A stretch of DNA of 64,000 bases from Ornithodoros turicata (Eukaryota > Arthropoda > Arachnida > Ixodida > Argasidae). Shown here one piece after another: positions 21,064-31,566 of this stretch; the stretch's first letter is position 1, and each line of letters begins with the position of its first letter. The DNA lies in NCBI RefSeq assembly GCF_037126465.1, contig NC_088202.1:129160123-129224122 (forward strand), read 5' to 3'. The notes beneath the pieces are model-generated. The model was given only the letters and a program-made list of their open reading frames with translations. It did no database searches and was not told where the DNA came from. A program made the position numbers and the translations under genes.

Positions 21064-21418
21064 TAGGGGCTGTAGAAATTGCTATCTGTCAGCAATCAGC
21101 ATTAGTCAGGAATAGCAAATGCTAAGGAACACATATTACGGGTTCTCATGGGAAGCCACTCTGCTTGACTGCAAACCTATATAGGCCTTCGTCACGATCT
21201 AGTTCAAAACAGTCAGGGTCTTCGATTATTTATGGAAATATTTTAGACCACCTGTGGCCCGAGTGCTTGAGTCACATCTCGTGGTTCCTGTTGTTATCCT
21301 TTTCCTGTATATATTGCGCAGCTAAGAGATCTAACTCGTCCTTGTGAGCCAATTCAATAATTCCCGTTTCACTCCAGTACGAATGCTATAATCTCTCACA
21401 TTCTATGGGGTACACGGA

Positions 21419-21551
21419 TAATACGGAGGGAACCCAGAGACAGGGGAAAGAAAACACGAAACACACACGATTTCTGTTCCCTGTCTCTGGGTTCCCTTCG
21501 TATTATCATGTACCAGCTCGCCTGCGCCCTCGCACTTCTTCCGGGTACACG
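21419..21551. mobile_element. 133-bp hairpin-bearing insertion
   Basis: Bracketed by the direct repeat GGGTACACGG (21408-21418 region and 21542-21551), absent in copy 2. Its first 90 bp form an inverted repeat of about 35 bp (GATAATACGGAGGGAACCCA and inverse), followed by CATGTACCAGCTCGCC. It has no terminal inverted repeats at the true ends, so it looks like a retroelement 3' end rather than a MITE. Confidence 0.6.
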
Positions 21552-21573
21552 GAGTTTTTTTTTTATACATTTC

Positions 21574-22770
21574 GGAACCATGGCCGAGCGGGTTAAGGTG
21601 TCCCTCTCGTTGGAGGTAGCCAAGATCGTGCTGAAGACTGGAAGGTTTTGGACCCTAAGGGGCTGTGCTGTCGGAGGTTTTCCCTGGGTTTTCCGAATAC
21701 TTTCCAGACGAATGTCGGCACAGTTCCCCCTGAAGCCGGCCCAGGACGCATACTAAACCCCTTGGTCCCTCACTCCTTCCTCATGCCCTATACCTCCATT
21801 TGCAGAGTTCGAGGTAACTCGTTACTGTAACTAAGTTCCTTTTTTTAGTAACTTTTAACTTAACTCGGTACTTTTGCGTCGTGGTAACTTTCAGAGGAAC
21901 TCGTTCCTTTTTTTTTTGGTAACTTTGCCCAAGTAACTTAAGTTAAGTTCCCAGTTACTTTTAACTCGCTTTTCACTCATGTCCACACATTTTCTTGCTT
22001 TCTCTCCGGTTCCTTCATCGCATATTCCGCTATGAAACGTGATATTCAATGAGTGACAGTATTTTATTGAGGAAGTAAGAACCGCTGCCATTGAAATGAA
22101 GCTGAACCATTGCGCGCCCACAGGGGGTAAGATGCAAAGCGTTCGAATAGACCTCTACCAGAGAAACGTCATCATGACATTGGTAGGCAGACTGAACGCT
22201 AAACAAAGCGGAAGGACGGCTGGGTTCCACGAACGGACACTTGTTCGCTGCCTCCCACTGAAAGAAAAGTAGGACCGAGGGTCGCGTCCATTCAAGGGAT
22301 CATGTCGTAATCCCCTCCAGACCGTGGCTTTCGGGCGCGACCTTGTTCACCTCTAACTTCGAGCGTAGTTCAGTTCAACCAAATTTTGGCGCTGTCGAAC
22401 ACTATGACGTCATTTATTTACAAACAGGGAGAGGTCTATTGTAGGGCATAAAGGAAAACAATCTAAGCGTGTTGCACTCCTCCGCAGGTAACTCAAGGTC
22501 TAACCCAACTCCTCACGCGCGCTGCACCTGCGTAATGCTATTTTGTGTCCGAAGTAACTTGGAAGTAACTCGTTCTTTTTTTTTTTAAGTAACTCAGTAA
22601 CTGCGAGTTAGATTTCATGTTGAAGAACTTCGTTATGAACTTAGTTACATTTTGCACGCGTTCACTTAACTTGTAACGAGTTCTTTTTGACGGGTAACTT
22701 CTCAATCTATGTCCATTTGTCCACATCTCTACGCCGCTCAGAGCCACAGTTGATTCGCGGCGCTAACACG
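21574..22770 (+). mobile_element. tRNA-derived SINE split by a hAT-like element
   Basis: Head with A box TGGCCGAGCGGGTTAAGG (tRNA-Leu/Ser-like), body GGCACAGTTCCCCCTGAAGC, interrupted at 21803-22711. It resumes with the 3' end TACGCCGCTCAGAGCCACAG…GCGGCGCTAACACGG, which matches the SINE at 57483-57772 without a gap. The B box is eroded. Confidence 0.82.
21803..22711. mobile_element. 909-bp hAT-like element inserted in a SINE
   Basis: Starts CAGAGTTCGAGGTAACTCG; the right end is an inverted, diverged version. The perfect 8-bp duplication TCCATTTG lies at 21795-21802 and 22712-22719, diagnostic of hAT-type insertion. Both arms carry many GTAACT motifs. No transposase. Confidence 0.83.
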
Positions 22771-22902
22771 GCACCCAGGCTGGGTGTGGGAGTGTACCGA
22801 ATTCGCAGAGAATTATAGTTCGCTATACTGAAGCTCAGTCCCTTCATTCGACGTAGGGGTTGTACAAATCGCTATCTCTCGGTAATTGGCATTAGTAATT
22901 TC

Positions 22903-23548
22903 CAGGGATTTCCCTACACCCCCCTCAGGGGGGGGGGGTGTACACCCTCCCTGCATTTTTTCAACCCCCCCCCCCCCTGAAATTTCTCAGGTGACTCCAC
23001 CCAGCTCGGCCACCAACACGTTCTGGTAGTGAGTCCGGCGCAGCGAATTACATCCTGTGCTGTCAAACTTGGGCTGTAGGACCACAGTCATGCAGGTGAC
23101 CGTACCATGCGTTTCTCCAAAATCATTTGAAAGTGACTGTGCAATGCATATATTGCGCGTATGTACGAGCAAAAATGCGTGCGGGCACGCAAACTCAATG
23201 TGGGTCATCAAGAGCCATTTGCGCCCAACTCAACCGAGCGAGGTATTCTAAGGTTTTCACCGTTGATTGCTAGGTGTTCGTTGACAAGATGGTAGTCTCT
23301 TATCTTTGCCGGTCGTGTGATTATGCATCTTAATGTTGAAATGGCGTTCACGATGAATCTCTATTCTAATGTACTGTGTTCTAAAGTAATAACATGTACA
23401 AATAAACCGGGAAAGCTGTGCGGATATGTCACCATTGTGCCACGATTCTTTCCGTGTCTAAGAAAAATTCCGTAAGTGGAACCATCATCAAGCATGACCC
23501 CCCCCCCCCCTTGAAAGCTCGGCACCCCCCCAGTAGTGAATTTCTGAG
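22903..23548. mobile_element. probable hAT-like element in duplicate copy 2
   Basis: Left end CAGGGATTTCCCTACACCCCC and right end (inverse) CAGAAATTCACTACTGGGGGG are similar. The segment is absent from copy 1 (21100-21130). Long C/G runs at 22920-22978 and 23498-23512. Target duplication not clear. Confidence 0.45.
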
Positions 23549-23890
23549 GAAATCACTGGTCAGTTCATGAATGGCAAACACGAGGGAACAGATACTGCGG
23601 GTTCTGTTCACCCATATCAGCGTCATTCAGCTTCACTGCAGATCTAGGCCTTTGTCCCGATCCTGTTCAACACAATCAGGGTCTTCGATTATTTGTGGAT
23701 TTGCTGACGACTACCGGTGACCCGGAGGGCTTGCGTCACATCTCGTGGTTTCTGTTGGTATCCTCTTTTTGCATACTGTACAGCACCATGGGAGATTTAG
23801 CTCGTGCTTGTGAGTTAATTCAATAAATCCCGTTTCACTCCCGTACGAACAGTATAATCTCTCACCTGCTATGGAGTACCTGGAGTTTTT

Positions 23891-25340
23891 TTTATACCAT
23901 TCGGGTGTAGATATAGTGTCCTATGTCGCACACCTCTTTGGTATATACGTGTTACAACATACAGACGGGGGGTTTCTGAAACACTCTTCAAAAATGCGAA
24001 TTCTGCATGAACCATCATTTCAAGGGGATTGTATTCTGTTTAGGACAACCTTGTGTTTCAGATGCCTTTTCTCCATCATCCAGATCCTTATAGGAAGTAG
24101 TATAGGGTGAAGAATTCGCGAAGACAGGCGGTTCCTGTGGATCATTATGTTACTGTCAACTGCTGTCACAAAAGTCATTTATTATTTCTCGTATGATTGT
24201 AAGGGATTCCTGTTCCCTGGTAAGAACGCCGTCATTTCTTCACAAACTCTCCGGTTAAAAATACACGTAATTAAGAGCCGTTCTTGCCCTTGGGCGATGG
24301 AGCAAGATAAACGGCGAAAATAAAGCATCTTGGCGTCGCTGCCCGCTCCAGGGTTACGCAACCCTAGCATACGACTTCCCAGAGAATAAAACCAACAGCT
24401 GGCAAAAAAAGCACAACCCGCCAGGTGGCAGCAGAACGACCTCCAGTGACGTCATCAGTACTTGGAACTTGCGCTTCCGCTGTCGCAAGTTTTCGCTTTC
24501 TTTTTTTCGTCGCAGGCCTTGTGTCTTTCTTGGAAAGTTCACTTCGTGTGTATCGTAACCGTTTCGGAACCTCTGGCTAACGCTTTCAGAGTATTTGGAG
24601 AAATGAGAGGGGTATGTGAAGTGCAGGTTGCCGACACAATGACTCTCTTGGGGAGGAAAACATTTGAAACACGACTGGAATACGTGGGAACGTCGCGTAA
24701 TGAAATGGCAAACAGATAGAAGAACGCAGGAACACGAACACGATACGCGGTAATGACATGACAGCCTGGGACGACGCCGACGAAGCGCTGTTAGGCATCG
24801 TCGCTGTCACGGTCAACCGGAAACACGCTCAAAGCAGCCAGCCGGCAAGGCCTAACAGACAACAATTCTCGAATCTTTTCTTTTCCTTCGTGTTATGAAT
24901 AGAAATAAGCCGTTCCTGAACAGTAATAGGGCATTTCCCGAACGAATTTTGCTCTTACCGCTCCTTCTCGCCAAACTAATTCACTGAGAAGCACGTGAAA
25001 CGAGCAGATTGTCAATGAAGCATCAGAGGCGTTCGAGGGTTACCGTAAACGCATGACGCAGTGTAAAAGAAAAGTAAATTTTCTTTTTGTCACTGTAACT
25101 AAAAAGAAAAAGGAAGTTACAAAATTTCGTTTCAGAATCTAGCAGTCGGATTATTATTTTTCTTGCTCCGCTCCGCTATCTTGCTTCGCGAACGTATAGC
25201 CCCTGTTTGAATAATCATTTCGCATCACTCCCCAATTCAGATGATCCCACATCTCAAATGTTCGCTAAATGGTACTCCAAGAAAGATGAAAAAAAAAAAA
25301 AAGGAATCACAACAGCTCATGAAAACTATGGAAACATAAT
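23891..25340. other. no gene recognised
   Basis: A TGACGTCA (CRE-type) palindrome at about 24448-24455 lies in moderately CpG-rich sequence before a T-rich run and ‘gtcgcag’. It could be a promoter, but no convincing exon follows. A SINE-tail-like piece (ACCGACCACTGTGGCGTCGC) is at about 25394-25413. Confidence 0.35.
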
Positions 25341-25458
25341 TGGCGGTCTCTTCTTCCGGGCACAGGCGGCAGTGGTACATCAAACTGCACAGACCGACCA
25401 CTGTGGCGTCGCACATGATGATAGTTTGCTGATGCCCTAATTACATCACACTGCACTC

Positions 25459-26023
25459 TCAGAAGGGGGCGGGGGGGGAGGGGAGGGTCGGCTCGCCGTT
25501 GTTGGCCACACAGAAATGGGAGTCGTCACGACTATAGCAAAAAAGAAAAAAAGAAGAAGAAAGAAGGACGAATGGAGGATAGAGGATGAAGGGTGGAGAT
25601 GCGTAGAGGGTGCACGAGTTCGTCGGGGAGAGCAAAGTGTTAGATGGGTCGTTGCGCAAGGCCTGCCTTCTGCAGGAAGGGAATAAGGTGTCTTGCTTTA
25701 ACGGAACGTTCGGCAGAAGAACCGCCGGGGTAGAGGATGTCTGCTAGCGTACCCGAAGTGGTGCGAGGGAGATGGGCTTCGCGCACAGAATTGTATGCTC
25801 GACAGTCTCGCAGGATGTGTTCGATTGTTTTAGGTTGTTGACAGTGGCCACAGCAGGCGTCACCCCTATAGAGCCGATCTTGAGTATAGTTGAGAGTTGG
25901 TGAACGCAGACCCAGTGCGGAGCCTATGGAGCATGATCTGTATGCTTCGAGGAAAGTTTTTCTTGTGGAGAAGGGGGCGATGATAGTGCGTGATGTCCCG
26001 TATCCCAGGGTAGCGCAGTTCAA
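25459..26023 (-). pseudogene. 3' end of a non-LTR retrotransposon (zinc-finger tail plus 3' UTR)
   Basis: Minus-strand residues include CCGHCQQPKTIEHILRDC, the C-terminal Cys/His knuckle that follows RNase H in many arthropod non-LTR retrotransposons. The last codons lie near 25640; 25459-25640 is 3' UTR, matched in + orientation at 27835-28015 (tatagtcgtgacgac…). The 5' side is truncated near 26023 beside a MITE arm remnant. Confidence 0.75.
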
Positions 26024-26070
26024 CAGGCTCAGAACAGGATTTCAGCGCATAGCACGTTGTCTGCCAACCA
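26024..26070. mobile_element. remnant of a foldback MITE arm
   Basis: Contains AGAACAGGATTTCAGCGCATAG-like and GCCAACCAT segments of the MITE arm, without the other half. Confidence 0.4.
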
Positions 26071-26085
26071 TTGCCACTAATCAAT

Positions 26086-27600
26086 GAATGGTCGCTCGAG
26101 AGGCGGAGACAATTTGAACATGTGAAGGCTGCGCTAAAGTACAGGTGCCAGGGCGATGACCCAGTTGTACACTATAGCGTGAATCCCGCTCTGGAGCGAC
26201 TCTTCCTTGTAAGTCCCTCTGTTGTACCCTCGTTTCCGCTTCCCGTGCAGGCGGCGAGTTCCCTTGTGGGATTCAGTCCCTTTGGCGTTCCCCTGCAGCA
26301 GGCAGTCCTTGATGCTGCCCCTTGGCAGAGACACCTAATACAATCCAATTTAAAAATGACACAGTTTGACAAACAATCCACTGCACACAATGTCATTCAC
26401 CAGGAGTTCCTGGAGATTCACCATAACTTCGGGAACCACCATGCAATCTACACTGATGGGACCAAAGTAAGCAATGGTGTGGCGGCCGTTGCCGTTGCGG
26501 CGGTGATTCTATTAGGACTGCACGCCTGAACACGAACGCCACAGTTTTCACCGCAGAGCTTTACGCGATTCTCCTCGCTCTGCGCCACATTCAATAAAAC
26601 GACCTTCAAAATTCAGTTATTTACTCAGATTCGCTAAGCCCTGTGCGTGCGCTGCTTTCATGCTATATGACAGCAAGAATCACCTCGTCAAGCGAGTACG
26701 AGCGCTTGCGACTCAACTTTGTTCCCGAGGCTTTTCAATCTGTCTCTGCTGGGTCCCCAGCCACACTGGGATCCCGGGGAATGAACGAGCCGACCGTGAG
26801 GCTCGGCGAGCGTTGGCACAAGAGGAGTCGGACCTAGGACTAACCTACCAAGACATCCTGCCAGTGTTAAAGAGAGCTGTCTACACACAATGGCAGCAGG
26901 AGTGGGACATGGAAGAAAATAACAAGCTACACGTCACACAGCCACACGTTTCCCCCCCGCATTGGACTGAACACATCAACAGATCCTCCGAAGCTCTTTA
27001 CGCGAGATTGAGGATTGCGCACACATGGCTCACGCATCACCACCTACTCAGAGGTCAGGATCCGTCAGCTTGCGCGCACTGCGGTGACAGCTTGACTGTC
27101 TTGCACGTACTGGCATCCTGCCCTCACTTCGAACACCAACCGCAACGCCAACAGTATTTCACCGCATTCTACAGATACCATGTCCCACTCCACCCAGCCC
27201 TTCTACTGGGCGACACTCCTCTTGTGCCGTTTGATAATGTCATCCAATTTTTGACCATGTGTGGGCTACTAAGTCAGATGTAGATGTTAAGCATTGCTCC
27301 GCTTTTATTCAATATCACCGAACTCCTCATGTAAATATCTCATCCTGGATCACCTCATCGCTCACACTTTTAGATAGCTTTTAACTGCCATACTCACTTG
27401 TTATCGCCATTCTCCTCTCTCTCCTATCCTGGTCCATCTCATCGCTCCATACCTGTAGATAGCTTTTAACTACCACACACACACCCTCTCTCACATCATC
27501 TCTCCCATAATCATCTCACACCACCACACACTCACCATAGTTCTGGCGCTCTATGGCCTCTGCTGCCTTTGTGCCATTAAACCCATAATCTCTCTCTCTC
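26086..27600 (+). pseudogene. 5'-truncated non-LTR retrotransposon with RNase H domain, frameshifted
   Basis: The frame 26071-26529 ends the pre-RNase H region and shows IYTDGTKV, the first catalytic Asp of RNase HI. Stops near 26527 and 26597 interrupt the next block, which still reads FTAELYAILLALRHIQ (catalytic Glu) and IYSDS (second Asp). A third stretch (26660-27283) has CWVPSHTGIPGNERADREA (last Asp) and the tail knuckle CAHCGDSLTVLHVLASCPH. The 3' UTR runs to GCCATTAAACCCATAATC with a (TC)n tail at about 27588-27615. It is a dead copy from a lineage different from the elements at 34.5-38.2 kb. Confidence 0.85.
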
Positions 27601-27622
27601 TCTCTCTCTCACTCTCTCACTA
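27588..27622 (+). repeat. (TC)n microsatellite, probably a retrotransposon tail
   Basis: Alternating TC run directly after CCCATAA of the preceding element. Confidence 0.8.
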
Positions 27623-27655
27623 CTCATAGCGTTACCGCTTCTGATTCGAAGAGCA

Positions 27656-27815
27656 AGAGGGGAGTACGCCTATTTATAGCAGTTTGGATATATGATAATT
27701 GCTACAAAAAAGGAGTACGCCCCCCTCTCTCTCTCTCACTCTTCACATGATAATCGACTACCCTATCATTCGTGGCAGCGGTTGGCGCACAAGGAGCTAT
27801 GCGGTGAAGTTCTGT
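27656..27815. mobile_element. degenerate foldback element
   Basis: Inverted GGGGAGTACGCC / GGAGTACGCCCCCC around a short loop, then GCTATGCGGTGAAGTTCTGTT, the end of the MITE arm. A related core occurs at 43515-43590. Confidence 0.5.
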
Positions 27816-27834
27816 TCTGTTCTCTCATCGATGA

Positions 27835-28030
27835 ACTCGTGCACCTCACCGCATCCCCATCCTTCAACCTCCTCTATCCTTCATCCGTCGTCCTTCCTTT
27901 GTGTTTTGTTTTGCTATGCGTTTTCCTTTTCTTTTTTTGGCTATAGTCGTGACGACGCCCACTTCTGTGTGGCCAACAACGGCGAGCCTATCCTCCCCCC
28001 CTCTGTTCTGAGAGTGTGCATCACTGGAGC
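27835..28030 (+). mobile_element. 3' UTR fragment of a non-LTR retrotransposon
   Basis: Same sequence in + orientation as 25459-25640 (minus): ACTCGTGCACCTCACCGC…GGCTATAGTCGTGACGAC…GTGTGGCCAACAACGGCGAGCC. Confidence 0.65.
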
Positions 28031-28059
28031 CAATAGACCTCATCCCCAAATGGGGATGT

Positions 28060-29137
28060 GAGTTACGACGAAGGAGAACTGGCTACCCCAGGACGCTTAC
28101 ACACAGAAAACACAAACTGCTGGTATCGTAAGGGAATACAAGTTTTAGAAGAAAATGCGCGCGAAGAAACGAACCGTGATCTAGCCATCCACACCTATGC
28201 ACTCGCACTTTCAGTACATTGCGCTAGTTGAGCCAAAGGACTACATTGAAAAAGGCTTTTGAAAATAAAATTATGTGAGTAAATGTGCTGGGTGTTTGGA
28301 AACCCAAGGAGAGAGACTCAACTTGTCAGCGCTCGTAAACTTTGTACTGGTATGAGTTCGGTTGTGGAGACGAACAATTTAGGTTCGTGTACTAGCTGTG
28401 TCTCATCGAGTGCTTTGTTCCTTGTCTTGCGTTTGTTGCGTTATCGCGTTTCTGTATACAGTGTGCAAGATGCAATTCGGAGAGGCGCGTTTGTGAGGTG
28501 CGTAGGGAGGATTGGGGGTGCCATTTTTATGGAACGTCGTAATGTGCCTTGTTATCGGAGTAGCAGAACTTTATCAGTACCTATCGAATGATATATCTGT
28601 ATCTGCAACTTTTACTTTAACAAAACGTTCCTTAGGACAAGCTGTTAAATGTGATGTCACAACTTCCGACGATAGACAGAAGACTGGCAGTGGGAAGATG
28701 GCTCATGTTGTTGTTCAGAGTTCGTCGAGTGACGCCATTCAGTTTCTCTTTTCTCCCCTCAAACCTGTCACTCAGCAAAGCTATGCCATGCACAGAGATA
28801 CAACGGACAACTAAAACAAAATTGTCTTGTCAGAAAACACGACACATGCAGGTATATACGAGACATTTCTTTATCAGCAGCGACAGACATGTTGGCGTCA
28901 GACGCATGTGTTCGTCCCCAGCGCTTATACTATGGCTTACTCATGGCTTATACTATAATCTGTCCTATTTCTTTGTCTATTCTATGTGTCCTTTGTCTGT
29001 TGTTCTGTGTTTTTAGGCCTACCATTTTTTTCTCTGTTCATCCGTTTTTCGTGTATTCAGGTCCCCTGGTCTCGACTTGCTGTTTTGGTCGTTAGTTTCT
29101 TTAGCTACGACTACGACTGCTGACCGCCTAACGAGAA
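28060..29137. other. no gene recognised
   Basis: Open frames around 28283-29016 overlap one another and show no domain. Confidence 0.45.
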
Positions 29138-29140
29138 TAA

Positions 29141-29587
29141 TACCCCTGTCACACAGGCATTTCGATCCTTCTCGAATCCGATCTGCATCGAACTTCCCGA
29201 GCACGCTCGAGTTTTGACGCTGCTACACGGCCACTTTCAATGCGCATTGAATGGTTGACCTGCGCAAATGAATAAACGGAACTCATTAATTTCGCGTTTC
29301 CTATATAACAGCGATATTAGTGGTAATTTATCGCATACCGATGTAAGCATCATTTGTAGCTTCGCGCGCATGTCCGTCTTAAGTTATGACAGTTTACCGA
29401 GGTCGAGGATGCAAATGGCGGTCTCGAGCCGTCTTGAAATTCTGAATCCTGTTATGGGAAATGTCTTGAGTCAAGCTTGATCAAAGTTCGATCCTGCTTG
29501 GAAGCGGCCGTGTAGCACCTTCCGATCTGCATTCGGTTCAAGCAGGTTCGGTCGAGCAGGATCGAAAATGCCCGTGTGACAGGGGTA
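29141..29587. mobile_element. 447-bp PIF/Harbinger-like MITE
   Basis: TIR TACCCCTGTCACAC(A/G)GGCAT…CGATCC at both ends, flanked by TAA (29138-29140 and 29588-29590), the 3-bp TWA duplication of this superfamily. The same terminus occurs near 386-405. Confidence 0.83.
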
Positions 29588-30285
29588 TAACGTCTCCATT
29601 CTTTCTTCTTTCACTAACCAATCCATTCGCAGCGAAGTCAGAGGGCGCCTTCCACATATGGATGCACACGCGAATGTGTATGCGGACAGCTTCCTATGTG
29701 TGTGCCGATGGGCTCCGTGTTGGCAGAGTTTTGTATCGGTATAGAGTCAGCCATCTATTTACATTTCCTTCGCGGATATTTACCCGGCCGTTTCTCCCAT
29801 CTGTCAGCTGTGTCCTTCACAAGGCCTCAAAAGTCTGTTGCACCGTCGCTTTTAGCACCGATGTTGTGACACAGCGGGAGTTAAAAAATAGCAGCCGCGT
29901 GATCAGTCGGTGGTGTTGTCACTGAACAGGTGTAAAAACGGGCCTATTAGGACTTCTAGATATGCTGTCCGGACATGCAGTTTCCACGTAAGAGCTAACG
30001 TGCCAGAGTCATCAGCAAGGTTGTATATTGGTGAGTGGAATAGGATGTAAAGCTGATGCTATGCTTGGTCTGAAAGAGATATCATGTACTCAAGTTGACT
30101 GTGAAATACTGGGCATCCTGAGGCACCTGACGGTTAGACATGAAATAACGTTGTATGCATATGTATGCTCCGTAATGCAATACTAATAATGCATTATGTA
30201 CAGTTCAGAGAGTTGAATTAATCGTTTTACCGCCAACGGAACCTATGGAAGTTCGTGATAGTGATGACATTGGCGCATATTAGCG

Positions 30286-30430
30286 AGTGTTAGTGAATCG
30301 TTTTCACTCAAACGGTTTTGCCCCTGTCCAATCAGAGGATCCCATTCTGAGTCAGTCGCTCTTCTCAATGGTCCTCCCCGAAACCGTTCGCGAACCATTT
30401 GACTGAAAACGATTCACTAAAACTGGCTAT
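30286..30430. mobile_element. 145-bp palindromic MITE with 8-bp duplication
   Basis: Arms TTAGTGAATCGTTTTCACTC and their inverse (with mismatches), flanked by perfect TATTAGCG at 30278-30285 and 30431-30438. An 8-bp duplication suggests hAT. Confidence 0.82.
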
Positions 30431-30519
30431 TATTAGCGTAGTATGACGAACCATTCGGGAGTGTCGTGCGGCCTTTCGTTCTAATGCACATTCCTACTAA
30501 TCTTTGCGATTCCCGTTCG

Positions 30520-30655
30520 ACAATTATGCTGTTCATAATTGTCACAAAAATGGCGTACGCCTCCCGTTTTAAAAAAATCAGGGCAGATAACGATATCATT
30601 CGAGATGATGGTTGGCTAGGAGTGTGCTATGCGGTGAAGTTCATTTCTAAGAATG
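30520..30655. mobile_element. foldback MITE, copy F (3' half only)
   Basis: CAATTATGCTGTTCATAATTG loop region, then the arm TGGCGTACGCCTCCCG… to CTAAGAATG. The 5' arm is missing. Confidence 0.75.
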
Positions 30656-30672
30656 TACGCCATTTTGAGACA

Positions 30673-31186
30673 CACTCTTAAAAATTAACTTCACCACATA
30701 GCACGCTTATGGCCAACAATCATCTGGAAGGATGTCGTTATCTGCCCTGATTTGTTGAAAACGGGAGGAGTAGGCCTTTTTTGTGTGTGTGTGACACTTA
30801 TGCGGTTCATAATTGTCACAAAAACGCGTACGCCTACACTGTTAAAACAGAACTTCACCGCATAGCACGCTCCTAGCCAACCGTCATTCCGAATGATATC
30901 ATTCTGTGTCCTTGTTTGCTGAAAATGGGAGGAGGTGCCTATCTGGGACACATTATGCTTGTCCCAGATTGGCTCCTCCCCCTGTTTTGAACGAATCATG
31001 ACACAGAATGATATCATTCGGTATGGGGGTTGGCTAGGAGCGTGCTATGTGGTGAAGTTCTATTTTAACAGTGTACCGTTCCAGCAAATCCCGTTCAGCA
31101 AATCAGGGCAGATAACGATATCATTCTAGATGATGGTTGCCTTGGAGAGCGCTATGCGGTGAAGTTCATTTTTAAGAGTGCACTTA
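30673..31186. mobile_element. foldback MITE, copy G, split by copy H
   Basis: The 5' part CACTCTTAAAAATTAAC to GCGTACGCC (30674-30834) and 3' part CAGCAAATCAGGGCAG to TTAAGAGTG (about 31076-31183) are the two sides of one element. Copy H sits between them at a TA. A (GT)n expansion is present near the loop. Confidence 0.75.
30837..31073. mobile_element. foldback MITE, copy H (CACTGTT subfamily) nested in copy G
   Basis: CACTGTTAAAACAGAACTTC…TTTTAACAGTG, TA at 30835-30836 and 31074-31075, GGCGCC/GGTGCC-type core. Confidence 0.87.
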
Positions 31187-31329
31187 CGCATTGTCATGCC
31201 CCGGTCTGTCCTCAAATCAGAAGCGAGAAGTGTGATATTCAGAGGCAATGCTTTGTGCAGAGCGTGTTATACGCACTTAAAAAGGAGCTGAGCCTGTTTT
31301 GTACAAGTATACAGATGCATAATGATACA

Positions 31330-31564
31330 CACTGTTAAAACACAACTTCACCACGTAGCACGCTCATAGCCAACCATCATTCCGAATGATATCATTCTGT
31401 GTCCTGATTTGTTCAAAACAGTGGGGAGGCGCCTATCTGGGACAAGCATAATGTGTCCCAGATAGGCACCTCCTCCCATTTTCAACAAATCAATATACAG
31501 AATATCATTCGGAATGATGGTTGGCTAGGAGTGTGCTATGTGGTGGAGTTCTGTTTTAACAGTG
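31330..31564. mobile_element. foldback MITE, copy J (CACTGTT subfamily)
   Basis: CACTGTTAAAACACAACTTC…CTGTTTTAACAGTG, TA after the 3' end (31565-31566); the left flank is CA. The Tigger-like coding remnant begins three bases after it, so the MITE probably landed inside that transposon. Confidence 0.88.
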
Positions 31565-31566
31565 TA

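Larger units (their letters stand above)
20125..23890. repeat. tandem duplication of a repeat segment, both copies broken by insertions
   Basis: Copy 1 (20125-20198, 21064-21418, 21552-21573) and copy 2 (22790-22902, about 23585-23890) share GAATTATAGTTCGCT-like, TCAGGGTCTTCGATTATTT and CATCTCGTGGTT blocks in the same order. Each copy provides an empty site for insertions in the other. Confidence 0.7.
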
